From a virus, in the IMG/VR virus record IMGVR_UViG_3300033149_002667, positions 1 to 24,962 of that record: 24,962 nucleotides of DNA, one strand, 5' to 3'. Position numbers and translations under genes: made by a program. Below are positions 12,610 through 19,420 of the stretch, one piece after another (position 1 is the first letter of the stretch; each line of letters opens with the position of its first letter). The notes beneath the pieces were generated by a model. It ran no database searches, had not been told where the DNA came from, and saw only the letters and a list, made by a program, of their open reading frames with translations.

Positions 12610-13671
12610 GTGAAAAAAATAGATATTGAAAAGTATCGCGGTAAGCGTAGCCTGCTGAAAAAGGAGCTTGGTGACAAGGGTTTGGTTGCACTGCACGCTA
12701 AGTGCCACGGGTCGCCGACACTGGCGAAGGAGTTTTTGGGATATAAGAGTACTGCGATAATTCGTCGTCAGTGGAAACGTCTTGGCTTGAGCAATCGTCT
12801 CCAAGGATCGCGGCTTGACCTTGACCCGCTGCTGTCAGGCGAGGAACCACAAACAGTTGCCGAGATACGCGAGATGTATTTGACTGCTACGGCAAGAGTG
12901 GACACTGCTCCTACCTATAATTGGGAAGTAGCTCGCGATACCGAATATGCACACCTTATATTCTTAGGCGATTTGCATTATGGCTCTCCCGATATGGATT
13001 ATCGGCGGTTTCTGGCTCTTTGTGATTGGATAGCTGAGCACCCTGATGTGCGCTGGATAGGAATGGGTGACTACTGGGATTTGGTAACAATGCGGAGTCC
13101 TGGAATACACCGCCAGGCGCTTACTTACGACCAAGCAACTGATCTCTTGCGTGTCGACACCAATCCCATAATGCCTCAGTGTATAATGCTACATCGCGGC
13201 AATCACGATGAGCGTATTATGCGAGGGTTGCAAATAGGCCACGACCCAGTCAAGAGATGGGCAGAAGAATATGGCGTTCTTTATGGTGGATATAGTGGCT
13301 TTGTCAGAGTTACCGTAACCGATGGACGGAAGAGTCGGACGCAAGAATACATAGGATTTCAGCACCACGGCTTTGGCGGCGGGGCAACCTGGGGATATGT
13401 GCTAAACTCAATGGAGCGATTGGCAGCGCAGAATGACTGTGATTGGGTAGCTATGGGGCACCGTCACCAGCGCGCCAGCGTGGAAACATCAAAGGCAAGA
13501 GTGGTAGATGGAGTTGTGGAGGTTTATGGCGTGCCACTTATTAGTACAGGCAGCTTTCAGAAGCATCTTAAAGACAGTTATGCTAGCAAAAAGGGAATGC
13601 GGCCAGCGTCACTTGGCGCAGCGACAGCACATCTGTACCTAGACAGACATTCGGTTCATGGAAGGGCTTAA
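12610..13671 (+). CDS. HTH-fused calcineurin-like metallophosphoesterase
   Basis: 353 residues from GTG 12610 (weak ribosome binding site, start 4 bases after the previous stop). Residues 1-65 look like a helix-turn-helix module (SPTLAKEFLGYKSTAIIRRQ then W-K-R-L-G-L-S). The catalytic domain carries the full metal-binding set: G-D-L-H-Y-G (120-125), G-M-G-D-Y-W-D (151-157), R-G-N-H-D-E (196-201), Q-H-H-G (251-254) and G-H-R-H (283-286). It should be a two-metal phosphoesterase acting on DNA, RNA or a small phosphoester; the DNA-binding-like N-terminus favours a nucleic acid. It lies between the terminase genes, where phages often carry nucleases, but it is not an HNH enzyme. Confidence 0.8.
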   Translation: MKKIDIEKYRGKRSLLKKELGDKGLVALHAKCHGSPTLAKEFLGYKSTAIIRRQWKRLGLSNRLQGSRLDLDPLLSGEEPQTVAEIREMYLTATARVDTAPTYNWEVARDTEYAHLIFLGDLHYGSPDMDYRRFLALCDWIAEHPDVRWIGMGDYWDLVTMRSPGIHRQALTYDQATDLLRVDTNPIMPQCIMLHRGNHDERIMRGLQIGHDPVKRWAEEYGVLYGGYSGFVRVTVTDGRKSRTQEYIGFQHHGFGGGATWGYVLNSMERLAAQNDCDWVAMGHRHQRASVETSKARVVDGVVEVYGVPLISTGSFQKHLKDSYASKKGMRPASLGAATAHLYLDRHSVHGRA

Positions 13672-13679
13672 GAAGCACA

Positions 13680-13934
13680 ATGCACTGGACGGCATTTGTT
13701 GGTTGGATAGGTGTGGTGATTGGCATTTGCGTAAACCTACCGCAGGCTTACCGCATCTGGAAAACAAAGAGCAGCAAGGATGTAGCTGTCTGGACTTACC
13801 GACTGTTGCTATTTACTGTTGTCTGCTATTTAATCCGTGCTATAGCAATCGGCGAGTGGATATTTATTGTGTCTAACTCAATTGCTATCTTTGTGACAAC
13901 TGCTGTTCTATTGCTGAAGAGGAGATATGGATGA
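13680..13934 (+). CDS. SemiSWEET-type sugar transporter (PQ-loop)
   Basis: 84 residues. SemiSWEETs are three-helix proteins of about 85-100 residues that dimerise to let sugars cross membranes. Three hydrophobic helices can be seen (about 3-25, 38-58, 60-78). The first holds V-N-L-P-Q-A-Y-R-I-W-K-T-K-S, the PQ-loop signature followed by the usual K-T-K-S-S-K-D-V turn. Helix 3 contains S-N-S-I-A-I, matching the family's conserved Asn. The stop overlaps the next ATG (ATGA). A sugar carrier in a phage head operon is unexpected; with the kinase at 14717 and the cupin at 15669 it suggests sugar-related cargo. Confidence 0.8.
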   Translation: MHWTAFVGWIGVVIGICVNLPQAYRIWKTKSSKDVAVWTYRLLLFTVVCYLIRAIAIGEWIFIVSNSIAIFVTTAVLLLKRRYG

Positions 13935-14236
13935 AGGGCTTCATGGCCGACATGATAGGGATGGCTGAGAATGCACGCTTACCTAAGCTGATGATAGCAG
14001 CAATGATAGCTGCGTATAATGAAGGGCGACTTATCAATGAGAACACTGAAGCAGATTGGCATCGGCCAGGCTTCAACTTCCGCAGCGAAATATGGAAGGA
14101 ACTTATTGATGCTGCAAATTATGTGGTAGAAGGCAGACGACAAGGACAGCTTGACGAGTTTGAGTCCCACACAATATTGCAATCTCTTAAATGTGTGGCA
14201 AACAAACTTCTGAGAGGAGGTGATACAGATGACTAA
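13931..14236 (+). CDS. Hypothetical protein
   Basis: 101 residues. ATG 13931 overlaps the transporter stop and follows GAGGAGATATGG. It is helical, with NEGRLINENTEADWHRPGFN in the middle, and soluble. Its end overlaps the next start by 8 bases. Function unknown; it is tightly coupled on both sides. Confidence 0.6.
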   Translation: MKGFMADMIGMAENARLPKLMIAAMIAAYNEGRLINENTEADWHRPGFNFRSEIWKELIDAANYVVEGRRQGQLDEFESHTILQSLKCVANKLLRGGDTDD

Positions 14237-14606
14237 ATGGATATTTGTTTTGATGATGCTCGTATTGGTGGCATCACCCACGTTTGCCGACGACGTCTTC
14301 GCTGAGATTGGCGACGCTGGTACCGTTGTAGCACAGAATGTGGAGTTATCACTGCTTGGTGGAACTATTGGTTGGGGTGCAGGGGCATATTGGCCGCTAT
14401 ACGAAGTCAAGCCAATTGGAGCAACAGTCGGCCCATTCATTGGATTTGGCAGTCAAATGGTGGCTGGTGGTGTGGGTGCTAGGTTGGCTGTTGAGATTCC
14501 TATGCTGGAAAACTACATTGATTTTTTGGCAGCTGGTGGGGCTTATAAGCATGACAGCTTGACCTTTGAGCTATGGGTTGGCAAGACAATTCCGCTAAAG
14601 AAGTAA
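14229..14606 (+). CDS. Secreted, probably outer-membrane-type protein
   Basis: 125 residues from ATG 14229, behind a near-perfect GAGGAGGTGAT. A signal peptide is clear (MTKWIFVLMMLVLVASPTFA, cleavage before DD). The mature part alternates small and hydrophobic residues (GGTIGWGAGAYWPL, IGATVGPFIGFG, VAGGVGARLAVEI, LTFELWVGKTIPLKK) in short strands ending with an aromatic or basic residue, as in small beta barrels. It may modify the surface of the infected cell or lysogen. This supports a diderm host but does not prove it. Confidence 0.6.
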   Translation: MTKWIFVLMMLVLVASPTFADDVFAEIGDAGTVVAQNVELSLLGGTIGWGAGAYWPLYEVKPIGATVGPFIGFGSQMVAGGVGARLAVEIPMLENYIDFLAAGGAYKHDSLTFELWVGKTIPLKK

Positions 14607-14615
14607 TTTGATGAT

Positions 14616-14690
14616 GCAGGGAGGCTGCCAAATAAAAACAAATCTAGCATAGCAGGATTGGACTCTCCTTCGGGGCGGTGGCCTCCCTGC
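14616..14690 (+). ncRNA. 75-nt element closed by a 10-bp stem
   Basis: GCAGGGAGGC (14616-14625) pairs perfectly with GCCTCCCTGC (14681-14690). The 55-base interior holds a small CC-TTCG-GG hairpin (14667-14674). The run TTATTTATTT follows. The loop is too long for an ordinary terminator. It might still be a terminator or attenuator ahead of the kinase gene, or a discrete RNA. It is not a tRNA: there are no arms and no CCA. Confidence 0.4.
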
Positions 14691-14716
14691 TTATTTATTT
14701 GTTATTGGAGGTTAAC

Positions 14717-15565
14717 TTGAACATTTACGTTGTTGGCGATGTGATGTTAGATGTAGAGATGCAGGTGCAGCCTCGCGAGAATTATGAGGGAGCAAGTATT
14801 TGTGTAACGGGAACTAGATGCACTTACTACCCTGGCGGCGCTGCAAATGTGGCGGCTTTGTTGCAAAGATTAGGTTGTGATGTGTCTCTGTTTGGATTAG
14901 TGGGAGCAGATTGGGCAGCAGCGGAATTATACAATTTACTACGAGGCATAAGGATATACTGTCTGGCCTTGCTACCAACCACTACAGTGAAAACCCGAAT
15001 CTATGATGATGGGATGATGATACGAGTGGATTGCGAAGATCATAAGTCTGATAATTGGGCAGTGGAGCGATGTCTGCAAGAGATTGAACATATTCGTCCC
15101 GATTGTGTGGTCTTCTCTGATTATGGCAAGGGTATATTCGGCAGCCATGTGAGGGATACAGTCCAGCGTATTATCAGGCATGAGCCTCCAATCCCGACTG
15201 TGGTAGATCCAAAACCTTGTGAGCACAATGATATTTATGCTGACATCTGGAATGGGTGTACTGTGGCTGTTCCCAACAATAGAGAAATGGACGAGATGGC
15301 TCTTGATGTCCAAAACTTGATTGTTACGCATGGTGCGAATGGCGTTGTAGCTACAGGCAATTTTGACACAACTGCTATTCCTTGTCGCGAGGTTAGTAAT
15401 CCGCAAGTGGTCGGTGCTGGAGATGCTTTTACAGCAGGGATAGCTTCGTCGTTATCTCAGGACGATGATATAGCGAAGGCTGCACGGTTTGCGGTTGAGT
15501 TTGCTACAGATTATGTGTCGCAGCCACGAGTCGAGGCATATAATAAAAGATGGGGGCGAGAATAG
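14717..15565 (+). CDS. PfkB-family sugar kinase, HldE kinase-domain-like
   Basis: 282 residues from TTG 14717, chosen because TTGGAGG lies 5 bases upstream; the frame is open to 14678 but without such a site. The PfkB signatures are present: V-V-G-D-V-M-L-D (5-12), Y-P-G-G-A-A-N-V-A-A (38-47) and V-G-A-G-D-A-F-T-A-G (232-241) with the catalytic Asp236. The D-V-M-L-D and P-G-G-A-A-N-V-A forms, plus F-S-D-Y-G-K-G and V-D-P-K, are those of D-glycero-beta-D-manno-heptose-7-phosphate kinase (RfaE/HldE N-terminal domain), which makes a precursor of LPS heptose. It is slightly shorter than that domain (about 310-320). The last codons overlap the tmRNA-like element. Confidence 0.85.
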   Translation: MNIYVVGDVMLDVEMQVQPRENYEGASICVTGTRCTYYPGGAANVAALLQRLGCDVSLFGLVGADWAAAELYNLLRGIRIYCLALLPTTTVKTRIYDDGMMIRVDCEDHKSDNWAVERCLQEIEHIRPDCVVFSDYGKGIFGSHVRDTVQRIIRHEPPIPTVVDPKPCEHNDIYADIWNGCTVAVPNNREMDEMALDVQNLIVTHGANGVVATGNFDTTAIPCREVSNPQVVGAGDAFTAGIASSLSQDDDIAKAARFAVEFATDYVSQPRVEAYNKRWGRE

Positions 15566-15634
15566 TTTCGACCGCAGTTAAATCCCGAAAGGGCACTCTG
15601 TGGCACGCGGGGGCAGAACCCGCCGCCTCCACCA
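15552..15634 (+). ncRNA. Mini tmRNA-like RNA (tRNA-like domain only)
   Basis: GGGGGCG (15552-15558) pairs with CGCCTCC (15624-15630), giving a 7-bp acceptor. Pair 3-70 is G-U, then come A73 and encoded CCA (15632-15634). G3-U70 with A73 is the alanine identity of tRNA-Ala and tmRNA. After the acceptor comes AGAATAGTTTCGAC, the same length as the tmRNA D-loop segment and carrying its TTTCGAC signature. The T-stem GCGGG/CCCGC (15607-15611, 15619-15623) is the one seen in many tmRNAs, but the 7-base T-loop is GGCAGAA rather than TTCRANN. Between them, only a 6-bp stem (CCGCAG 15572-15577 with CTGTGG 15598-15603) and a CCC-GAAA-GGG hairpin (15584-15593) replace the roughly 270 bases holding the tag frame and pseudoknots. 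It overlaps the kinase gene by 14 bases. Confidence 0.65.
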
Positions 15635-15668
15635 ATTGGCAACAAAGAATGAACAGTAGGAGGCTATA

Positions 15669-16046
15669 ATGAACTGGGAAGAGTTGGGTTTTAAGCATGT
15701 AGAAAAGACGTGGGGTAGTGAAGACTGGCTAGTAAATACTGACGCGTATTGTGCTAAGGTATTAATGGTGAATCAGTATTGTGGGGGCAGCTACCATCAC
15801 CATACACACAAGGATGAAACATTTTTATGTTTAAGCGGATGTGCTCAGTTGCTTCTTGAACACGATGGAAAACATATGGAAGTTCACGAGTTGAGTACGG
15901 GTGGCTCGGTACGTATTCCTCCTGGTACTGCTCATTTACTAATTGGGATTTCAGAAGAGCCGTGCGTTTTGCTGGAAATTTCAACACACCATGACGACGA
16001 AGATGTAGTGCGTCATTTTCGCATAGACGGTGCAGCAGATGGTTAA
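15669..16046 (+). CDS. Cupin protein, sugar-phosphate isomerase-like
   Basis: 125 residues, ATG 15669 behind AGTAGGAGGCTATA. It is a single-domain cupin: motif 1 is G-G-S-Y-H-H-H-T-H-K-D-E-T-F-L-C-L-S-G and motif 2 is I-P-P-G-T-A-H-L-L, so metal ligands His, His, Glu and His are all present. The opening V-E-K-T-W-G-S-E-D-W-L and the ending S-T-H-H-D-D-E-D-V-V-R resemble small cupins of sugar-nucleotide and LPS clusters (mannose-6-phosphate isomerase or lyxose isomerase type), which often lie beside HldE kinases. Together with the upstream kinase it suggests a short sugar-modifying path; the substrate is unknown. Confidence 0.8.
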   Translation: MNWEELGFKHVEKTWGSEDWLVNTDAYCAKVLMVNQYCGGSYHHHTHKDETFLCLSGCAQLLLEHDGKHMEVHELSTGGSVRIPPGTAHLLIGISEEPCVLLEISTHHDDEDVVRHFRIDGAADG

Positions 16047-16054
16047 TACTGATT

Positions 16055-17560
16055 ATGGCTACTAGCACAACATTCTCCGAAACTAGGCGATACACCGAGG
16101 ATGATGTAATCCTTGATCCTGTTGCTTGGTGCGCAGTAGCTAAACCTTGCATTGAAAGTAAGGTGCAAGGCTTAATCCCATTTGAGCCATATGACTTCCA
16201 GAAACAGATTATGCGAGCAGTTGCGGCAGGGAAAGCATATATCATTGATAAGTCTAGCCAGATTGGGGTTTCAACAGCAGTAGTAATAGGATATGCACAT
16301 CAGCTTCTTTACCGAGCCAAGGCGACAGGCATACCATTGCATTGTCATTTTATTGCTAACTCAGAAGAAGTTGCTGTGGAGCGGCTTTTGAAGATTGCTA
16401 AGGTTGCTCTTAGTACAGCGGAATTATCTGCAAGTCAGCAGAAGACTATTGATGGCATCAATCCGAAAACCAAAAACAACGAGATTCGCTATTACACTCC
16501 CCTTGCTCACAATTATATTCGCGCTCACCCCTCGCGAGAAACAGCAGGTCGTAGCTTCGACGGTAATGCGGCACTAATGGAGGAAGTTGCTTATATGCCG
16601 TATGCTGAAGGTGTTTGGCGATCAATGGCTCGCACCCTTGATGATATGGCGAATGCCCCTATATTTTTGGTGAGCACTTATAATGGCGATGGAGATTTTT
16701 TCTGTGAGTGTGTTGACAATCACAAGGAGTTAGGGCTTACTCATTTGCCCATTGACTGGCGGGCGCATCCTGATCGTTGGGGTGATGATAATGGTAAGAC
16801 TTGGAAGGAGCGATCTCAGAAGAAGTTCTTAGGGAGAATCGCAGAGTGGGAAGAGGAGCACGAACTGAAACGAATAAAGAGTGGAGAGCAGGCAATTGAC
16901 GTACGAATAGTAGAAGATTTTGCAACTGATATAGAGTTTTTAGGCCATAGCCCTATTGCTTCTCACCGTTATAGCAAAGGGGTAGATATTGCTGGTGCTG
17001 GTCGAGATAATACGGTGCATACCGTTATTGACCTTCACGTACGACCTCCTCAGGTTGTTTTTCAGCGTAGCTATGCTCGTCAGTCAACGACGGACAAGGT
17101 AGCAGCCATTGAAGCACTAGACAAGAGATGGCCTGGTTCATTATTTATTGATGGCACTAAAGATAGTGCAATACCTGCATTGGTAGATGCTCGACAAAAG
17201 ACAGCAGTAAACTTCACGGCTGGGCATCGAGCAACTGAGCGAGTAGATCGTGTGGAAGGACTGCAATGGCGCAATGTTCCTCGCGGTGAGATGTTGAGTT
17301 GGTTGATAGCTAATCTGGAAAGCGGTGCTCTTATTGCTCATCTGGAGGAGTTCCCTGAATTACGAGAGGCCTTAAGAACAGCTCGTACAGGTGTGGGCGA
17401 AAAGAAGCAGGGAAGAAATGTTGATTTCTTGGATTCGTTGATGTTGGCGAATTTGGCCTTGACAAAGCGAGTTCGAAGAGGATATGATAGGGGCGAAAAG
17501 TTGGTTGGGGGAGTACCCTCTTCTGATAAGCTGAAGAAGTTACTAGGAACTAGATGGTAA
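16055..17560 (+). CDS. Large terminase subunit (TerL)
   Basis: 501 residues. TerL is the ATP-driven motor and nuclease that packages and cuts phage DNA. Visible parts: adenine-binding F-E-P-Y-D-F-Q-K-Q-I (43-52), Walker A variant D-K-S-S-Q-I-G-V-S-T (65-74), Walker B A-A-L-M-E-E-V-A-Y (172-180) with catalytic Glu, coupling motif F-L-V-S-T-Y-N-G (204-211). The RNase H-like nuclease has acidic residues at Asp311 (G-V-D-I-A-G-A-G-R-D), Asp366 (F-I-D-G-T-K-D) and Asp457/460 (N-V-D-F-L-D-S). K-S-x-Q-I-G-x-S-T is the Mu gp28-like form. Length is normal. It lies directly upstream of the portal region, separated by a small basic gene and a tRNA-like element. Confidence 0.9.
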   Translation: MATSTTFSETRRYTEDDVILDPVAWCAVAKPCIESKVQGLIPFEPYDFQKQIMRAVAAGKAYIIDKSSQIGVSTAVVIGYAHQLLYRAKATGIPLHCHFIANSEEVAVERLLKIAKVALSTAELSASQQKTIDGINPKTKNNEIRYYTPLAHNYIRAHPSRETAGRSFDGNAALMEEVAYMPYAEGVWRSMARTLDDMANAPIFLVSTYNGDGDFFCECVDNHKELGLTHLPIDWRAHPDRWGDDNGKTWKERSQKKFLGRIAEWEEEHELKRIKSGEQAIDVRIVEDFATDIEFLGHSPIASHRYSKGVDIAGAGRDNTVHTVIDLHVRPPQVVFQRSYARQSTTDKVAAIEALDKRWPGSLFIDGTKDSAIPALVDARQKTAVNFTAGHRATERVDRVEGLQWRNVPRGEMLSWLIANLESGALIAHLEEFPELREALRTARTGVGEKKQGRNVDFLDSLMLANLALTKRVRRGYDRGEKLVGGVPSSDKLKKLLGTRW

Positions 17561-17580
17561 TATGAAAGGAGTCATAAGTG

Positions 17581-17688
17581 ATGGCCCGAGGAGATAAAAG
17601 TGGGCATGGGCCGCCGCCAGGTGGCAGACGACGCAATAGGCCGAAAAGCGGAAAGTGTCGTCGTAATCCGAAGAAGAAGGCTAGATAG
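17581..17688 (+). CDS. 35-residue Arg/Lys-rich peptide
   Basis: ATG 17581 follows GAAAGGAGTCATAAGTG. About 40% of residues are Lys or Arg (MARGDKSGHGPPPGGRRRNR, then PKSGKCRRNPKKKAR). It should be disordered and bind nucleic acid, for example packaged DNA or the adjacent RNA. It ends 6 bases before the tRNA-like element. The good ribosome binding site is the main evidence that it is real. Confidence 0.6.
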   Translation: MARGDKSGHGPPPGGRRRNRPKSGKCRRNPKKKAR

Positions 17689-17694
17689 TTAGGG

Positions 17695-17768
17695 TGCGGG
17701 TTGGGCCAGAAGTAAGCCGCCAGCATCATAAGCTGGAGACCTCGGTGCAATTCCGAGACCCGCTACCA
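17695..17768 (+). tRNA. Divergent tRNA with CAU anticodon, initiator-like features
   Basis: Acceptor TGCGGGT/ACCCGCT (17695-17701, 17758-17764) with six pairs and a T1-T72 mismatch, then A73 and encoded CCA (17766-17768). D-arm GGC/GCC with loop CAGAAGTAA, which lacks the G18-G19 pair. Anticodon arm CCAGC/GCTGG with loop ATCATAA: U33, anticodon CAU at 17727-17729. Variable loop AGAC. T-arm CTCGG/CCGAG with loop TGCAATT (G in place of U55). A 1-72 mismatch and a purine11-pyrimidine24 pair (G11-C24) are bacterial initiator traits, but the three G-C pairs of the initiator anticodon stem are missing. It may be a Met or lysidine-type Ile tRNA, or a non-standard effector. Confidence 0.7.
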
Positions 17769-17848
17769 ATTTGCAATTAGAGCAGAAAAGTGTAATTTGA
17801 CAGACTGCTATTGTAGTTAGTGTAACATTGATAAGGTAGGTACAGATA

Positions 17849-19258
17849 ATGGCTAGTCCGATGCACTATCGGTTAAGCCGTTGGTGGCACAACCATATCG
17901 CTGGTTGGGGGCATAGTGAAAAGGAGGAAACTCCCTTGCTACGGGGAGGTTTTTTGGTTCTCCCAAATGGGCGGGTGATTACTACTCCTGGTGATGTTCC
18001 TCCTATTGCGGCAACAAATGTAGCTGAAGCCGATACAAATGCCTCGTTGGGTGAGGTTGGCGTTACTGGCCTTGATGTTCGCCAAGGTCGTATTTATCAA
18101 GAGTATAGCGATCGTCTTCAAACACTTAATGATCGCATGATTGCCTACGAGGAAATGCGGCGTTCGGATTCGGCGCTGGCGGCGATGGAGGCAATTATTT
18201 CTTTGCCAATACGTCATGCAGATTGGCGAATTGAGCCTGGCGATGATAAGGAGCTTTCTGCTCGCATTGAAGATAATTTGTTCAACGATTTAAGTCATTC
18301 TTTTGATGATCTTCTTCGTGAATCTTTGTTGGCAGTGCTTTATGGATTTACTGTTCACGAAAAAGTCTTTGAGAAAAAAGATGATGGGTTTCTTGGCTGG
18401 CGCAAATTTGCTGAACGAAATCGAGCTACTGTGCAAGAATGGCAGTTTGATTCCACTGGTGGACTGGCAGGCATTGTTCAGCGTGGTGTTAATCCTAATG
18501 ATGGAATGCCTACTACAGTGAACATTCCTATCAAAAAGCTGATTATTTGGACGTGGCGTAAAGAGTCAGGGAACCCTGAGGGCATCGGAGCTTTTCGGCA
18601 AGCATATAAACACTGGATGTATAAGCAATACTTTGAGGAGTTTGCGGCCATTAGAATTGAGCGGCAAGCGTGTGGAATCTGGGTTGCCACTGGGCCACCT
18701 GAGGGATATGATAAGACTGAGCGCGACAATGTGATAACTATACTGAAGAATTTGCGTTCGGCGTCTGATGCCTCTTTAGTCAAACCTCCAGGTTGGGAAA
18801 TTGAGATGATAGAGCCAGGGCCTGCTGATGTGCCTTTTGAATCACACATTGAGCGACAGCATCAGTCCATGCTCCAGACTGTGCTTGGTCAATTTGTGGG
18901 CCTTGCTCAAGGTGGTGATACGGGTGCATGGGCGCTTAGTCGCGACAGTAGCACCTTCTTCCTTATGTCGCTTGAAGCGGTTGCAGACTGGTTCTGTTCT
19001 TTCTTCAATCGTTATGCTATTGATCAACTAGTACGCTATAATACTAACGAAAAGATGAAAAATCCTCGTCTGGTTCATGGCCCACTGGGAGTGCGCGATC
19101 CTTTTACATTGGCACGTGCTCTCAACAGGCTGTTTGATCCTAAGGTTCCTTTGCCAGAGGATGTAGAGAGATATGCACGGGAGGAGCTTGGTTTACCAGA
19201 ATTGAAAGAGAGGCAAACAGTAACAAATAAAGAACAAGTAGAGGAGGGTGTTGAGTAA
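17849..19258 (+). CDS. Portal protein, Mu gp29/DUF935-like
   Basis: 469 residues, ATG 17849 behind GATAAGGTAGGTACAGATA. The portal forms the ring through which DNA enters the head. Family features: N-terminal arm, then E-M-R-R-S-D-S-A-L-A-A-M (an exchange-and-measure segment common in this family), L-L-A-V-L-Y-G-F-T-V-H-E-K-V-F (typical of gp29 portals), a central crown region, and the helical segment A-L-S-R-D-S-S-T-F-F-L. Order terminase-portal-protease matches phage Mu. The stop overlaps the next ATG (TAATG). Confidence 0.85.
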   Translation: MASPMHYRLSRWWHNHIAGWGHSEKEETPLLRGGFLVLPNGRVITTPGDVPPIAATNVAEADTNASLGEVGVTGLDVRQGRIYQEYSDRLQTLNDRMIAYEEMRRSDSALAAMEAIISLPIRHADWRIEPGDDKELSARIEDNLFNDLSHSFDDLLRESLLAVLYGFTVHEKVFEKKDDGFLGWRKFAERNRATVQEWQFDSTGGLAGIVQRGVNPNDGMPTTVNIPIKKLIIWTWRKESGNPEGIGAFRQAYKHWMYKQYFEEFAAIRIERQACGIWVATGPPEGYDKTERDNVITILKNLRSASDASLVKPPGWEIEMIEPGPADVPFESHIERQHQSMLQTVLGQFVGLAQGGDTGAWALSRDSSTFFLMSLEAVADWFCSFFNRYAIDQLVRYNTNEKMKNPRLVHGPLGVRDPFTLARALNRLFDPKVPLPEDVERYAREELGLPELKERQTVTNKEQVEEGVE

Positions 19259-19377
19259 TGACTTTCTATATTTCAGAACGATGGTTGGGATTTATCGCGG
19301 GTTGGATTGTGAGTTGGCTAGTGTTATATTTGATTTATAGATTAGGTAAATCCAGAGACGAAAACGACAAATCTTAG
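19258..19377 (+). CDS. 39-residue membrane peptide
   Basis: ATG 19258 overlaps the portal stop. The product MTFYISERWLGFIAGWIVSW, then LVLYLIYRLGKSRDENDKS, has one transmembrane helix and a charged tail. It could be a small holin-like or inner-membrane protein. It is coupled to portal translation. Confidence 0.5.
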   Translation: MTFYISERWLGFIAGWIVSWLVLYLIYRLGKSRDENDKS

Positions 19378-19385
19378 AATAGGCC

Positions 19386-19414
19386 TTGACAAAGTCTAGG
19401 AAAAAGTTTATAAT
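19386..19414 (+). promoter_or_regulatory. Consensus promoter for the small RNA
   Basis: TTGACA (19386-19391), 17-base spacer, TATAAT (19409-19414): a perfect sigma70-type promoter inside the head operon. Start expected near 19421. Confidence 0.85.
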
Positions 19415-19420
19415 AGTATA

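Noticed and set aside
14616-14690. Possible tRNA because of its 75-nt length and closed end stem
   Set aside because: No D, anticodon or T arms can be drawn, and no CCA follows the stem.
15604-15634. Attachment site made of the 3' end of a host ssrA gene
   Set aside because: An attachment site would keep only the 3' end, but here the matching 5' acceptor strand and D-loop segment are also present and pair with it. It is not fully excluded.
17797-17825. TTGACA upstream of the portal gene as a promoter
   Set aside because: No acceptable -10 hexamer at 16-18 bases; only weak TAGTGT at 15.
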